Assembly: GCA_013368375.1 (NCBI GenBank)
Contig: JAACJP010000001.1
Location: forward strand, 2,542,001 to 2,606,000
DNA length: 64,000 bases
Reading direction: 5' to 3'
Origin: Tricholomella constricta
Lineage: Eukaryota > Basidiomycota > Agaricomycetes > Agaricales > Lyophyllaceae
In this document: positions 52,916-64,000 of the stretch, piece after piece
How the letters are laid out: each line of letters begins with the position of its first letter
Numbering within the stretch: position 1 is the stretch's first letter
The notes under the pieces: model-generated
What the model saw: only the letters and a program-made list of their open reading frames with translations
Database searches by the model: none
Told to the model about the DNA's origin: nothing
Position numbers and translations under genes: made by a program

Positions 52916-55900
52916 ATGCCCACACGTCGCCCTTCCGGTTCGACAGTTCCCAACTCCTCTTCACGCGCACATAAGAGCAACGACTCCCACCATGCTCTAA
53001 TGGGCATGGGTTCAACACAACAGCATTCGCTTCTCTCTCTAGGTGCATCCGCGACGCCTCAACAGAAGGTCGTGCAGATTTTGGTTAACAGGCTCAAAAA
53101 CAAGGTGCGTGGTGTTACTAATGTCATTCTTTCGTATTTTCTGACATGTAAAACCAGTTACCATGCAATTCCGGCGTTTCTCTGGATCGTCTGGAAGCCG
53201 ACGGGGCGATCCAACAGGCAATCGAAGCCCTCGTCGAACTTTCGCATGATTCTCAGGATATCATAGCATGGGCTTTAAGCGAGTTGCTGGAACGACTAGC
53301 AAAGGTGCGTCTGCCTCCAATATCCGACAGAATACTCGTTCATCTTGCCGCGTTAAGCAAACCGATGCGTCGGGATATCTGGCCATCGAGGTTCTACAAT
53401 CACAACTGCTTATCTTGAAGGTTTTGTCAATGACAATGGCTTCGCGCTGGAGTCAAGCTCGGTCTAGCTCTCGCACAAGTCACAATTATCTAGGCGCGCC
53501 CGACTCTCCTATGACTGGACACACTAGGGCACACCGACAAGGGTCTTCTGACCATTCAATACCGCCTCCAACCTTTCAAGAGCCCCTACCCCTGGACGAC
53601 AACTGCGCGAGATATGTCCTAAGTGTCATGGTTCTCCTTATGCGCCAGACGTCGTCCCCTGACTACCCCCTCATGCTGCCGAACCGCTTCTCTGATCTTA
53701 CATTTCGCGATTTCGAGGCGCATCCTCTTGTGACAGGAACACCGCCAGAGAACAGCCTAGACAGCCCTGCAACACCCGCTGCGCACTTCTCCCGCGCACA
53801 GACCCAGGAGGCCGCCCTCCGTGCTCAGTCCTCCGCAAATTCCGTCAGGTCTGGGAAACTCAGCCTCAACTCTACAATCCACATCCCCGCCACCAAGACC
53901 ACATATGAGAAGACCCACATGTCCCTGGTGAAGTCCACGATCCCCGTCAGTGACCTCATCGCCGAATACGCAGGCCGGATCGTGTTTCAGATATCAGCAT
54001 CGAATTGGAATGTTGTATATCACCGCCTGCGAACGAAGATACACTTCCTGGCAAGCAACCCTGCAGATAACCCTGATATCATTGACTTGCAGTTGATGGC
54101 ACACAGCGCATTAGATAGACAGCGTCTCGTGCAGTTGCTGAACGGTGGGCGTCTTGTTGCGGATGATGGACATGATGCTGATTATGATATAGAGTTATCG
54201 TCGTTGCTTGTGAGCATGGGACGTGAGGCCCAAGTCGCCATTGCCGTACCCCTGCGTTCCGCTGTGTGGAATTGGATAACCGCCTTCCCGCAAGAGTTCA
54301 ACGAGGCTATTCATGTTAGGGGCAGAACAGAGGGCGCGCCGGAACGTGTTTTCGATCTTCTTTATTTGATGAACCCTGCCAACGATGAGGCGGTCTTTTG
54401 GCCTACCCTGGCTATCTTGAATTGCACAACGTCAGACAGGCTGTCGGCTGATTTCCAATTCTCTCTCTCTGGAACGACGAAAACGTCTAGAAAGGTATGC
54501 CCTGAGGCTTGTTTTGCCAAGGGCTACTTTGTTGATTTGCGATTATAGGAGAAGAAATTCGGAGAAGACATTATGAAGCATGCCATGGGAAATTCCAAGC
54601 TCTCAGAAATCGCATTGGTCTGCCTTTTGGACATTTGTCGCGCCGCAACACACGTTTCTGACAATGAAACTCCTTTACGCTTGGTCGCCATCGATGTTGC
54701 TCATGAGATCAAGGTGATTGCAAACTCTCGTCCATTGGGTCATCCCAATTCTCACTTATTTTTTGACAGACTGCGCTTTCATCGAACCCTACGCGAAAGC
54801 CCTTTTGGGATTGCACTGAAGATATCGATGTCGCCATGTATGCGGAAGCTTTGGTGGCCGTTTTCCGCTTCCTGCCAGAACAAGACGCGCTGTCGTTGTT
54901 CGCCATTTGTGTAGAGCCTGAACGGTCGGAGGCCGTGAAACTCTGCGCGGTACGGGCTTGCCTGACTCTTGCCCAGGAGGTATGTATCGATCCCACTACG
55001 TAGTTTCTTGCTCATCAAGCGTATCGTCAGGCCTCTCGACTCAAATGGCAAAAGTCGTTAGCCAAGTTGGAAGATCTTATGTGTGGGCGTTTACGGGCCA
55101 TTTTCAAGGCAAGTCCTTGTCATTTCAGTAGACGTGGCCGTTGGTAATTTTTCTTCTCGCTCAGACATCCGGTCTTCGTCGATCAGAGGTAGATCAATAC
55201 GGCAACATGAAACGAACAGCTTCTCGGCCTAAATCTAAGCGGACATCCGTCCAGCCACTCTCGGATCGGGAGGTTCTGCTCCTTGCAATTCTTTCGCTCT
55301 GGCGCACGAGCCCGTATTTCCACATGAAGGACATCACCGTGCCCGGGATCGAAGAATGGGTGGACACGTCGAACAAAATCTGGGAGGCCTCCCTGGATAT
55401 CTCTGTCAAGGTCTCCGCAGCGAATTGCTTCCACTTAACGGCAACTGCCCTTTACAGCCTTCCTATGGCGGAGGACCCTGCATATTCTATGATGGTCACG
55501 TTCCTCAGGATTACGCTGTAAGTTACAATCATTGCTCTGTCTAGTGTATACTCATCTCCCACAGACCGGCCACTCTCTTCAGCATCGTCACAAATCTGCT
55601 GCACGCCAGGGGTGACCTGGAGGCTGAACGATTATGGATCGTGATTGCCCATCAAATGATTGAGTTGTACGTGAAAAAGACCGATGTAGGACCCTTTCAC
55701 GCGTGCTATGGATCTGTATCACTCATGATATCTGTAGAACCCGGCTATCAAAGGAATCCAAACAGACCCTGCGCGTGTCTCTGCGTTTGCGCTCGCCGAG
55801 ATTGCCCTTCTTGTGGCGCTGACCTCTGCGGATAGCAATGTGTCTCAGCTAGCTGCCAAAGGACTCCGCTTCCTTGCAAATGCCGAGCGTCAACCGGGTG

Positions 55901-58900
55901 CTCCTGTCAACCAAACGGTCAGCGACGAGGATAGGTCCAAGCGCAATCCGATCTACGAGCAACTTGGAGACCCCAAAGTCATGGTCGTCGGTTCGTAGTT
56001 TGTTCATTTTTTCTTTAGCTGGGGATCTTGCTGATACGCTGAACAGGACGAGTGGGGCACCAGAAGCGCATTCGAAAACTAGTGCGACTGATCTCGTATT
56101 CATCGGCCGTCTATATCGCGGTTTGGCAAGAGTGCTATTGGAGGTGGCGGGCGCTTACCGAGATCATCTTTGACTCTGCCTCCGAAAACCCAGAAGGCGG
56201 CGAGAGCCACACTCTTCCGCCGACCTGGCAGGTTCGCCACCCGCTTCCTGATCGATGCACTTCTCTCTAATTTTTCTCTATGATAGGATCAACGATTCCA
56301 ATGGCAGAATCTCACGTTGTTTTTAGCGGCTCTTGGCGGCGCTTGCGTTCAGGAAAACCAAGATCTGACGTCCTTGATCAGTGTGATACCTGCGCACTCT
56401 TTGCCCGATGAGATGCGTGCCATGCAGAACCCAGTCCCTCTTGTCGGAACCTTCATCTCGGATCTCACGACTTTGCTCCTTGTCAGTGATACACAAATCC
56501 GTGACGTGGCGAGAGATGCACTTGGTGCTGAACTCAGTCCGAAATTGTATTCAAAACTTCTGAAGCACTTGGATGAGTACGTCACAACATCGATTTCGGC
56601 TTGCTTCTTAAACTGACCTATATGTATCTGTAGAAAGATTCGCAGTTTCCAGGAGAATTCTAGCGTCGAACTGAATGACGCCTCTCTCCTATTTCTAGAT
56701 CAGGTTAGCGATAATATACCTTCTACTCAAATCGGTATCGAACTCAAGCTTTTATCCCGCAGTTCATCGCAGTACTCAAACTGCTTGTTGAGAATGCATA
56801 TGGGACCATGGAGGACGTTTTGAGCATCGATGTTACCTCGACGATGTTGACTCTTGCTTCCTTCATGACAAGATTCAATGGTCCACCCTCATTCCGCCTA
56901 AAGACCAAGTTTTGCGTAATGTGCGAGAGCGTCTGCGACCGCACTGACACCCTCGGAGTCCGAAAGGATATCCGTGCTCGACACAACATCCTGGACATCA
57001 TTATTGGTTGGATCCAACCAACGGCGGTAGGTCTCCTGATGAACTTCAAAGGGTTTTGGTTTAAGCATTTAGATTTTAGGATGCTAGAGGAGAACTCGCC
57101 ACGATACAGAATGACCTCAATATGGCTTGTTTGCGCACCTCCGTCAAGCTTTTAGATCGTTTACAGCTTCGTCCTGTCGATGCGAACACTGGCGATGACA
57201 GTGTGCATGTGGTTTCCCGGCTCTTCAATAAATATTCCGGTGCCCTGCTTCAGGCGCTTGAAGCGTATCATTCAGATATACCGGTAAAATCGAGCGTACT
57301 TGTACAGCCGCGTCCGCGTTAACTGACATCATTAAAAGGCATCTGACAGTGTTTCGGACGTGGGATCATTACATCAGGTGCGGTTCCTGGATAATCCCAA
57401 CGAAATTCTGCTCAACAACTTGTTAGAAAATGCGCATCTCTCAAAAAGAAGCGGAGCTCAGGGAACTTGTGATCACTGGTCTTTCACATCTTGTCAGCGC
57501 CAATACGGAGAGCGGTTTCAAACAATGTCTGCCTCTGGCGTACGACGACGATAACAGGAAACGAGCCATCTTCGCCCATGTCTTTGCTCGCGTCATCAGC
57601 CAGGGAACCAAGTTCGATCCGGAAGATCGTTCGGAGAGCATTGCTCGTCACAATCGTCTTTGCGAGGTATGACATATAAAGACCATAGAGCTTATAATTT
57701 GACTCAATACCTCCCGTTACAGTTAGTAAGAGGATCTGATGTAAGCTTTTTTCTCGGGCATATTCTTGCAGGGTGCTGATTTTGATAGATGGTTCTGGCA
57801 TTGACTATATGTGAAATCTGCCCACCTTCCGAGGTCGACATGATGATCTCCGTGCTTCTGAACGTCTTTGACACTCGCGCCACCCTCATGAAGCTTATCA
57901 AAGTAATGATTGAACGAGAAGTTGCTGCGACCGGTAAACATCCACCTTTTAACTCTGTCTGGACGCCAAGTCTCATAGCACACCAGATAATGAGGCCAAC
58001 CTTTTCCGGAGCAACACGACCTGCACTCGGTTCTTGTCTGCTTTCGCTAAGATCCACGGCTACAACTACTTGAGGACCTTGGTACAACCTCTCATCAAGA
58101 TAATGGTCGACAATTCTTCAGGATACGGGTATGACTTGGATCCCAATAAAGCTGGTGATCAAGACGTGGCGAGAAATCTCCAAAACGTGACCATCGTCGC
58201 GGAGCACTTCCTTGATATCGTGTCCTCGTCGATACCTGCTATCCCACCGTGAGTTATAGTTTATTCTTGAGGAATATTTCAGCCAACTCATTTTATTGAC
58301 AGCATGTTCCGTGAAATATGCGCACATATTGCAAGTACTGTGTAAGTTCTGTGTTCTTGCGCTCTTTCCTTGTACTCATCCCAGGTAAAGTGTGGACGTT
58401 TGGCCGGACGCAAAATTTGCCGCGACTGGGGCTTTTATCTTCTTGAGGTAACTTTCCTCAGATTGGCTTCGTCTGCATGATTCGAGCCTTCATTCTTCAG
58501 GTTTATATCCCCGGCGGTAGTATCACCTGAGATCATCGACATCGAACTGCCCAAGGAATCCATCCCTGTGCTGCGTCGAGGATTGATGGTGATCACCAAA
58601 ATTATTCAAAACCTCGCAAACAATATTTTCTTTGGTAAAGAAGCTCACATGGTGGTCCTCAACTCCTTCTTGAAAGCAAATATTACCAATGTCACTCGTT
58701 TCTTGAGCGAATTAAGCGTAAGACCTTCCTTTATACCGTAGATATACCACCTGACACTTGACGGCTATGACAGAAATACACGCCTTCCACCACACAAGAT
58801 GAGAATGATCAATGGCTTGGAACGACATCTGACGACACGGATATCATAGTGTTGCATCGGTTCTTCGATAAACACGCGGACAAGATCGGCAAGGAGCTCC

Positions 58901-61900
58901 TCAGTCTGTCAAAGCCTTCGACGGAAGGGGATGCAAGTGCTCTAAGCGGCAAGCGGGCATGGGATGGACTTTGCGCTTTGCTGGTTGACCTCGGGCCCCC
59001 ATTGGAGATTCCGCGATTATCCCCTTTGTCCCATGACGTGCATCCGGAGTATATCGATTTAATGACTCGATTTGCTGGAAGGAATACGAGGGAAGTAGAG
59101 GAAATATTTTTGGAGACCGGTGTTCCTCTAGTACGCCCTCCACTTTCCCCGGCTGACGATTATCGACTGACCTCTATGAAAGGACCAACAGGCAGTTTTC
59201 ATTCTTCAATTGTCGAAGATCGACGTGGAGACGCTTGACATCGAGCTCTTCATGTACCACGTCTTCAAGGTAGGTGACTCCGTGATGTTACTGCATGCCT
59301 GCAAATTGAATCAATCGGTCTAGACATTTGCGCTACCGGACTACGAAGACCGCTCGTTCGACGTCATTCTCGATTGCACCTCCTTCGCATCCATCAGTGA
59401 AGTTCCACTCCAGTGGCTGAAGTATTGCGCCGAATTGGTCCCTTCTGACATTCGTTCGCGGTTTGCGACAACGCATGTTTTAAACCCCAACGCCTTGACA
59501 CAGAAATACCTGCGGCGATTGTATAATGTTACAGCAGGTGCGTTCTATACCAATCGATATTCTCTTCCTGGATTTGATTCAATATTCTTTAGGAACCCCG
59601 TTCTGTGACACGGTCCGAGCTTACTCGTCTGTTGCGGAGTTGAGGCCTCACATACCGCCTGAAGTTTTCCATGAAATCCTTCACCCATGTACGTTGGCCT
59701 ATAGCCTCCAGCTAATTCGATCTAATTTCAAAAGTGCTATCTGCAGTGGCGCTAGAACAAGAATATCCACAGGAAACCTTTACAGAGGCCACCATGAAAA
59801 TCGTCCAGCCACGGCCAATTATTCTTACAGTTGGCACAACACATATTCGGATCACATCAGTAAGAATCCTCGTGGACCCTTTGCAAAACATTGATATCCC
59901 TTATTTTTCAGGTGACGGCACAGCCAATTTCGCCGGGCTTATCCTGCAAAACTACCGAAATTATCCACCTTGCGGATATCAGCGACATCTATAACGTTGC
60001 TACTGGGACGGATACCTGTGAATTTATCATTCGACGCAGCAGAGGTGGCGTCACTGAATATTTCTCGTCGCCATCGCGGGAAAATATCGTGCGGGTTCGT
60101 ATTCCATGCATTCACCCTCCTGGTCTGTAACTCATCTGTATCAAATCAAATGAAGGCTATCCGATCCGCCAAAGGTCGTCTAAAAGAAGTGCAAGCCCCC
60201 TTGACAGAGCGTTTCTCCCGTTTCTCAAATGTTCCTGCGACGTTGCTTCACGTGGGACTCCTCAGCGTTGACATGAACGACGAAGAGCTGCGCGGCGCTG
60301 CCTATGATCTTTTAGGTGCTGTCTGCATTTATCTCAATTATGACAAAAGCCCGATAGTTGCTTCGCAAGGTACGAATTGATCTACTCTCACAGAAATGGT
60401 ACTGAGATTGTCAATGTTCACAGCTGGTTTCATTCCCGGAGATCCTACCGCGTTTGTTACTCAGCTAAGCGAGAAGATTGCAGGCTTTGCTCCTCAATTG
60501 ACGCTGGACTTCATTCCGGAAGTGGGCGCCGCCATGAGTAGCATGGATAAGACATCACAGCGGATAAGTTGTATACATTACTTGAGTCCCTGGATCAAGA
60601 ACCTCGCGCTGTTCGCAAATCCCACGAACAGCCTCTATGAACGCTCTGCAGCGAGGTTACGCGACTGTATCCGGAACTTGGCAGACCTTGCTGCCACTTA
60701 CCCTGATGTTTGTATCATGTCGTGTCATAGTGTTGGCACTGTATGCTTACAGCGTGTTACAGATCACATCTACAATTCAGAAATATATCTGGAGCGAGGT
60801 TGGCAAACTGGATACGGTCATTATCGATGTTGTCCTGGACGAACTTGTGCGAACAGCAACGGAAGGAGGGGTGGGAACCCACCGCTGTGAAGCAATTGCT
60901 CATGCTATTGCTTCCTTGTCATCGATTAGCGTGAGAGGGAGGATATACGCTAAGCTCCGTAAGGTGAGTAGGGTGCTTCTGTATTCTATAGCACTTACTG
61001 ACATGTCACGTAGGTCGTATGCAAAGTGTTCATGGCCCAGCCCTTCAACGTCCTCACGGAACATCCAAATTGGAATGAAATCTCAACCCTCATCCGATTC
61101 TCCCTTGTCGTTGCACCTTCATCTGGTCAAGCGGGTTGTGATCAGCTTTACGTCCCTGAGATCATCCACAGCGTCGCTCTTGTCGCAGGCTGCGGTCCGC
61201 CTCTCGTCCGCAAATCGGTCTATGGCATCATCATGAACCTTTTACAAGCGTTGTATATCTCGCGGACAGAAGAAGCTGTTGGCCCACCGCTGCTCCAGCT
61301 CATCAAGGAATGTACCACTCCTGCTAAACTCCAATTGTTCGGCCTTCGGCGCGAAACACCGACGAGCGAGTACACCAACTACGATGCACTCAATGATAAG
61401 ATGTGTCTTGATACTCAAGAGCGCCTTACCGAGTGCCTCATTCAGATTATGGAGGTGGGATCTGGGACAAGGGGTGCGTGTGCAAACTACATAAGTACTG
61501 GTGTCCTTCCCAATTAATGTCTCGCGCAGGTCTTTTGAACGTCTGGCGTGCCAGATGGATGAGTCTTATTACCTCCAGCGCATTCCAAGTGTCCCCAGCC
61601 GTTCAAACCCGGGCTTTCATCGCCCTTGGTACACTCGCCACTTCGGACGTGGATGACGATTTTCTGTACCAAATACTCGTCGCGTTCAACACTGCCCTCT
61701 CGAACGTCACCAACACTCACACGCTCTCCGTCGTCAGCATGCTTCGCTGCATGTGCAAGGTCGTTCCAGCTCTTCCGAAGGACTCCAGATACATCTGCCT
61801 GTTGTTCTGGCTGGCTGTTGCCCTTCTTCAAGCTAGTCACCCAGCCTTCTATGTCGAAGCGGCTCATCTATTGCGCGTGACGTTGGAGAATATCGAACAA

Positions 61901-62849
61901 AGGGGAATGTTCCAGTCGGAATCGGTCTCATCATTTCTTTTGAAGAGTCGTGTTCCCCTGGAAGACGTCACCTCCCAGCTGGACGCAATAATGCAGATTT
62001 CCTTCGAATCCAGTTTCTCATTTTCCCTTGCTTCGATCCTTTTCAAAGGCATGCGGCATGGTGGATTGAGGGACGCTGCGGAGTCGGTTTTACGGAGCCT
62101 CCTCTGCGTTACAGTGCGCGCCGAGATCAACAATGAGATTCCGAATGGGTTCAGGGACAGTGTTTCTCTAGATGCCCTGGGGTATTTCCTCGCGTTATTA
62201 CCAGCCTCCACAACTCCGACAGCATACCGACGGCTATTGGATCATTGTAAGATCGATGACGCATGGCTTCCAGATGCGGGTCTCAATGGTTTAGAGGATG
62301 AAGATACCAGTGCTCCCCGCATCGCCCCTGCATTCCTGGGCGTTACAGACTCGAGCATCGCGCTCCTCGTTACGTCGTTCATTGGAACGATGTTGATGAC
62401 TGCCCAAGGAGATGACGCCGAGACGGAAATACTGTTTGCTTTACTCTCCGATATTGCGAGCTCCTTCCCACAGACCGTTTCGTTGACGTGAGTTTCAGCC
62501 CTACGATTTGCTATTAAAAGGTACTGACATTTCCTGTAGCTACGAGAGCCTGCAGGATCGGATCAAGGATGTCCTGGGTAACGCCTCGAACCCGTCTATC
62601 ATCCGCTCCGTATCCAGCATCTTCAGAATTTCCCTCCAAGATCACTCACGGCAGACGACGCTTCGGGGCTCGACGTCGACACTGAGCACCGTGGATGAAA
62701 GCCCAGCAGAGCCCGGTCGAAACCACCTCATCGCTCTGGACGAACTTGGGATGCAGGGGCTCGCCAACAACCTTCAGTTCCTCAATCGCGCACACGCAAC
62801 CAAGATGATCAATTGGATCCCTGGGCTGGTGTCGCTTATCATAGCTTAA
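52916..62849 (+). CDS. Neurofibromin/Ira-type Ras GTPase-activating protein
   Basis: A large multi-exon gene, roughly 2,600 aa with some 30 introns of 50-70 bp. The start MPTRRPSGSTVPNSSS is followed by helical repeats (ALVELSHDSQDIIAWAL, QTDASGYLAIEVLQSQLLIL). The RasGAP domain lies at about 57430-58740: LMKLIKVMIEREVAAT, then across an intron NEANLFRSNTTCTRFL with the arginine finger codon at 58007-58009, HGYNYLRTLVQPLI, and FLRFISPAVVSPEIID interrupted by an intron near 58450. A Sec14-PH module follows (about 59030-60060: HPEYIDLMTRFAGRN, KIDVETLDIELFMYHVFKTF, VPLQWLKYCAELVPSDIRS). The C-terminal third is helical as in neurofibromin. It lowers Ras-GTP and so dampens cAMP/MAPK signalling (family knowledge). 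Exons were not all resolved. Confidence 0.92.
58007..58009 (+). other. Arginine-finger codon of the RasGAP domain
   Basis: CGG in the context LFRSNTTCTRF, at the position of the catalytic Arg of neurofibromin-type GAPs. Its presence argues that the protein is an active GAP. Confidence 0.75.
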
Positions 62850-63193
62850 TTCCACGCGTATAATTGCTACATGCTTGTTATTTGGGTCGCTGTCAGCTAT
62901 TTTTATGTTCTTCACGATCTTACGCACGCTCCTTTTCTCCTCGCTTTTTCTTCACTGTATGATATCACGAACGGGTGTATAATACAAGGCTTTTTGGGTT
63001 GATCTCATTCTCGTGATCATGGCACATGGACTTGTCGCGTCGAGCCGACACGCGCCATGCAAATCACATCACGTGTAACACGAGCTTCTTGTCACCGCCA
63101 ATGCAGCTTTAAACGGCGGCCACATCTGTTGTTTCCCCACAGTCATCTCCCTCTCTGAGCCACACAGGTGTGGTGCCAGCTCTCTACCCAGCC
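62850..63193. promoter_or_regulatory. Intergenic 344 bp with an E-box
   Basis: 3' flank of the RasGAP gene and promoter of the next gene on the same strand. CACGTG lies at 63070-63075, about 120 bp before the start codon. No TATA box. Confidence 0.45.
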
Positions 63194-64000
63194 ATGGACG
63201 AGGAAAGGGAGAAATCCCGCCCTGGAACCCCCGAATCTCCCCTGACGAACAGCTTCCATCACGCGAACAGTACCATCAACGACCTGACGCTTGCGTTGGC
63301 CAATTTCTCGAGGGTTCCTTCTCCTGAGCCTCCTACGTTACTGGTGTGCTGTTGTGGACAAGACGATTGCGAGAATGCAACAGCATGGCTGGAACTGAAA
63401 GCTCGATTGGAGAGCCGTTTGACCTTGAGCGCAGGTAAGGTCCCGCCCATTGCCTCTTGTGCTGGACTCATCGTCTCAGAGGTTGGACAGGCTCTGCTAG
63501 AGCGACATGAGGCGTACGTGCGGCGACATGAGGTAGGTGCATGTGCCGCAGAGGGAAGTGCTTTAATCGACCTGTTCGCAGGGTCATAAACGACCACAGC
63601 CACCGGCAGACCCTCAAGGGAGCCATGGCGATGAGGAGTCGCTACCGGACGGTTCCGCACTTCAGATCTCCGAGCTCGTCAGGGAAAAGGCGAGATTGGA
63701 GAAGGTAGTGAACCATCTCGACAATCATCGTTCCTTATCTTATATAATGCCATGCAGCGGTTGAATCAGGCTCTAGTCAACAACGAAGTCTCAGAGGTAT
63801 CCACGAAGACCATTATGCATGAATTACAAGACGCGCGGGCTACAATTTCTCGTCTTACATCGCAACACGCTCGCTCCGTTGGCTGGGAGACTCGCCTGTC
63901 GACTGCCATGAGGGAAAAGGACGATATGCAGCAGGAGCGTGATGGAGAATCGAACAGGGCTAAGTTGGCGGAGACTCGCTTCGCCGCGATGAAGGACAAG
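63194..64000 (+). CDS. Coiled-coil protein, N-terminal part (runs off the window)
   Basis: Exons seen: 63194-63434, 63480-63532, 63582-63704 and 63758 to the edge. The product begins MDEEREKSRPGTPES, has a short conserved block LALANFSRVPSPEPPTLLVC with CCGQDDC, then VGQALLERHEAYVRRHE, and from about residue 140 a long heptad-like coiled coil (LNQALVNNEVSEVSTKTIMH). Cys-Cys and Cys pairs near residue 55 could bind a metal (inference). The family is not recognised; cytoskeletal or spindle scaffolds share such layouts. Incomplete at the 3' end. Confidence 0.75.

Overview
The window is nuclear DNA of a mushroom-forming basidiomycete (Agaricomycetes). The evidence is the very compact genes split by many 42-75 bp GT-AG introns, the DUF4470-MYND, BTB and DUF6533 families that are expanded in agarics, a tandem set of AA9 lytic polysaccharide monooxygenases, and intron-containing tRNAs. 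No bacterial, organellar or viral segment was seen. Exon limits were worked out by hand from splice signals, reading-frame continuity and family motifs; each multi-exon CDS entry gives the outer limits, with exons listed in its evidence.

Layout. 1-8.4 kb: a tRNA-Thr, a putative mitochondrial protein of unknown family (P1), an Arb1-like RNAi gene whose 3' end is duplicated downstream, and a DUF4470-MYND gene on the minus strand broken by a one-base deletion. 8.6-10.35 kb: a 236-bp tandem repeat split by a 1.12-kb inverted-repeat transposon. 10.7-16.2 kb: a second member of the unknown family (P2), the U5 snRNP 40K WD40 gene and cullin-1. 16.6-20.4 kb: an intact second DUF4470-MYND gene, the other arm of a large inverted duplication. 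20.5-26.4 kb: P5C dehydrogenase, a BTB protein and an RRM-cyclophilin (PPIL4 type). 27.3-31.1 kb: an AA9 array of one decayed and two intact copies. 31.4-34.5 kb: a DUF1992 (DNAJC28-like) protein and an 86-aa SH3-like protein. 35.3-41.8 kb: a membrane-anchored ubiquitin protease, Cdc7 kinase flanked by two identical inverted tRNA-Arg genes, and a WBP2-like GRAM protein. 42.4-44.0 kb: a DUF6533 membrane protein. 44.1-47.9 kb: a gene-poor stretch with a 685-bp transposon relic. 47.9-50.9 kb: a three-RRM Nam8/TIA-1-like protein. 52.9-62.8 kb: a neurofibromin/Ira-type RasGAP. 63.2 kb to the end: the start of a coiled-coil protein.

Most genes are core cellular functions and do not form a pathway or biosynthetic cluster. 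Functional themes are RNA processing (U5-40K, PPIL4-like, Nam8-like), ubiquitin control (cullin-1, USP, possibly BTB), and cell-cycle and Ras signalling (Cdc7, neurofibromin). The accessory signal lies in duplication: the inverted MYND pair, the P1/P2 family, the AA9 array, the inverted tRNA pair and two non-autonomous DNA elements. I found no clearly new system; the best candidates for something undescribed are the P1/P2 family and the duplicated, decaying MYND/repeat region between 4 and 20 kb.
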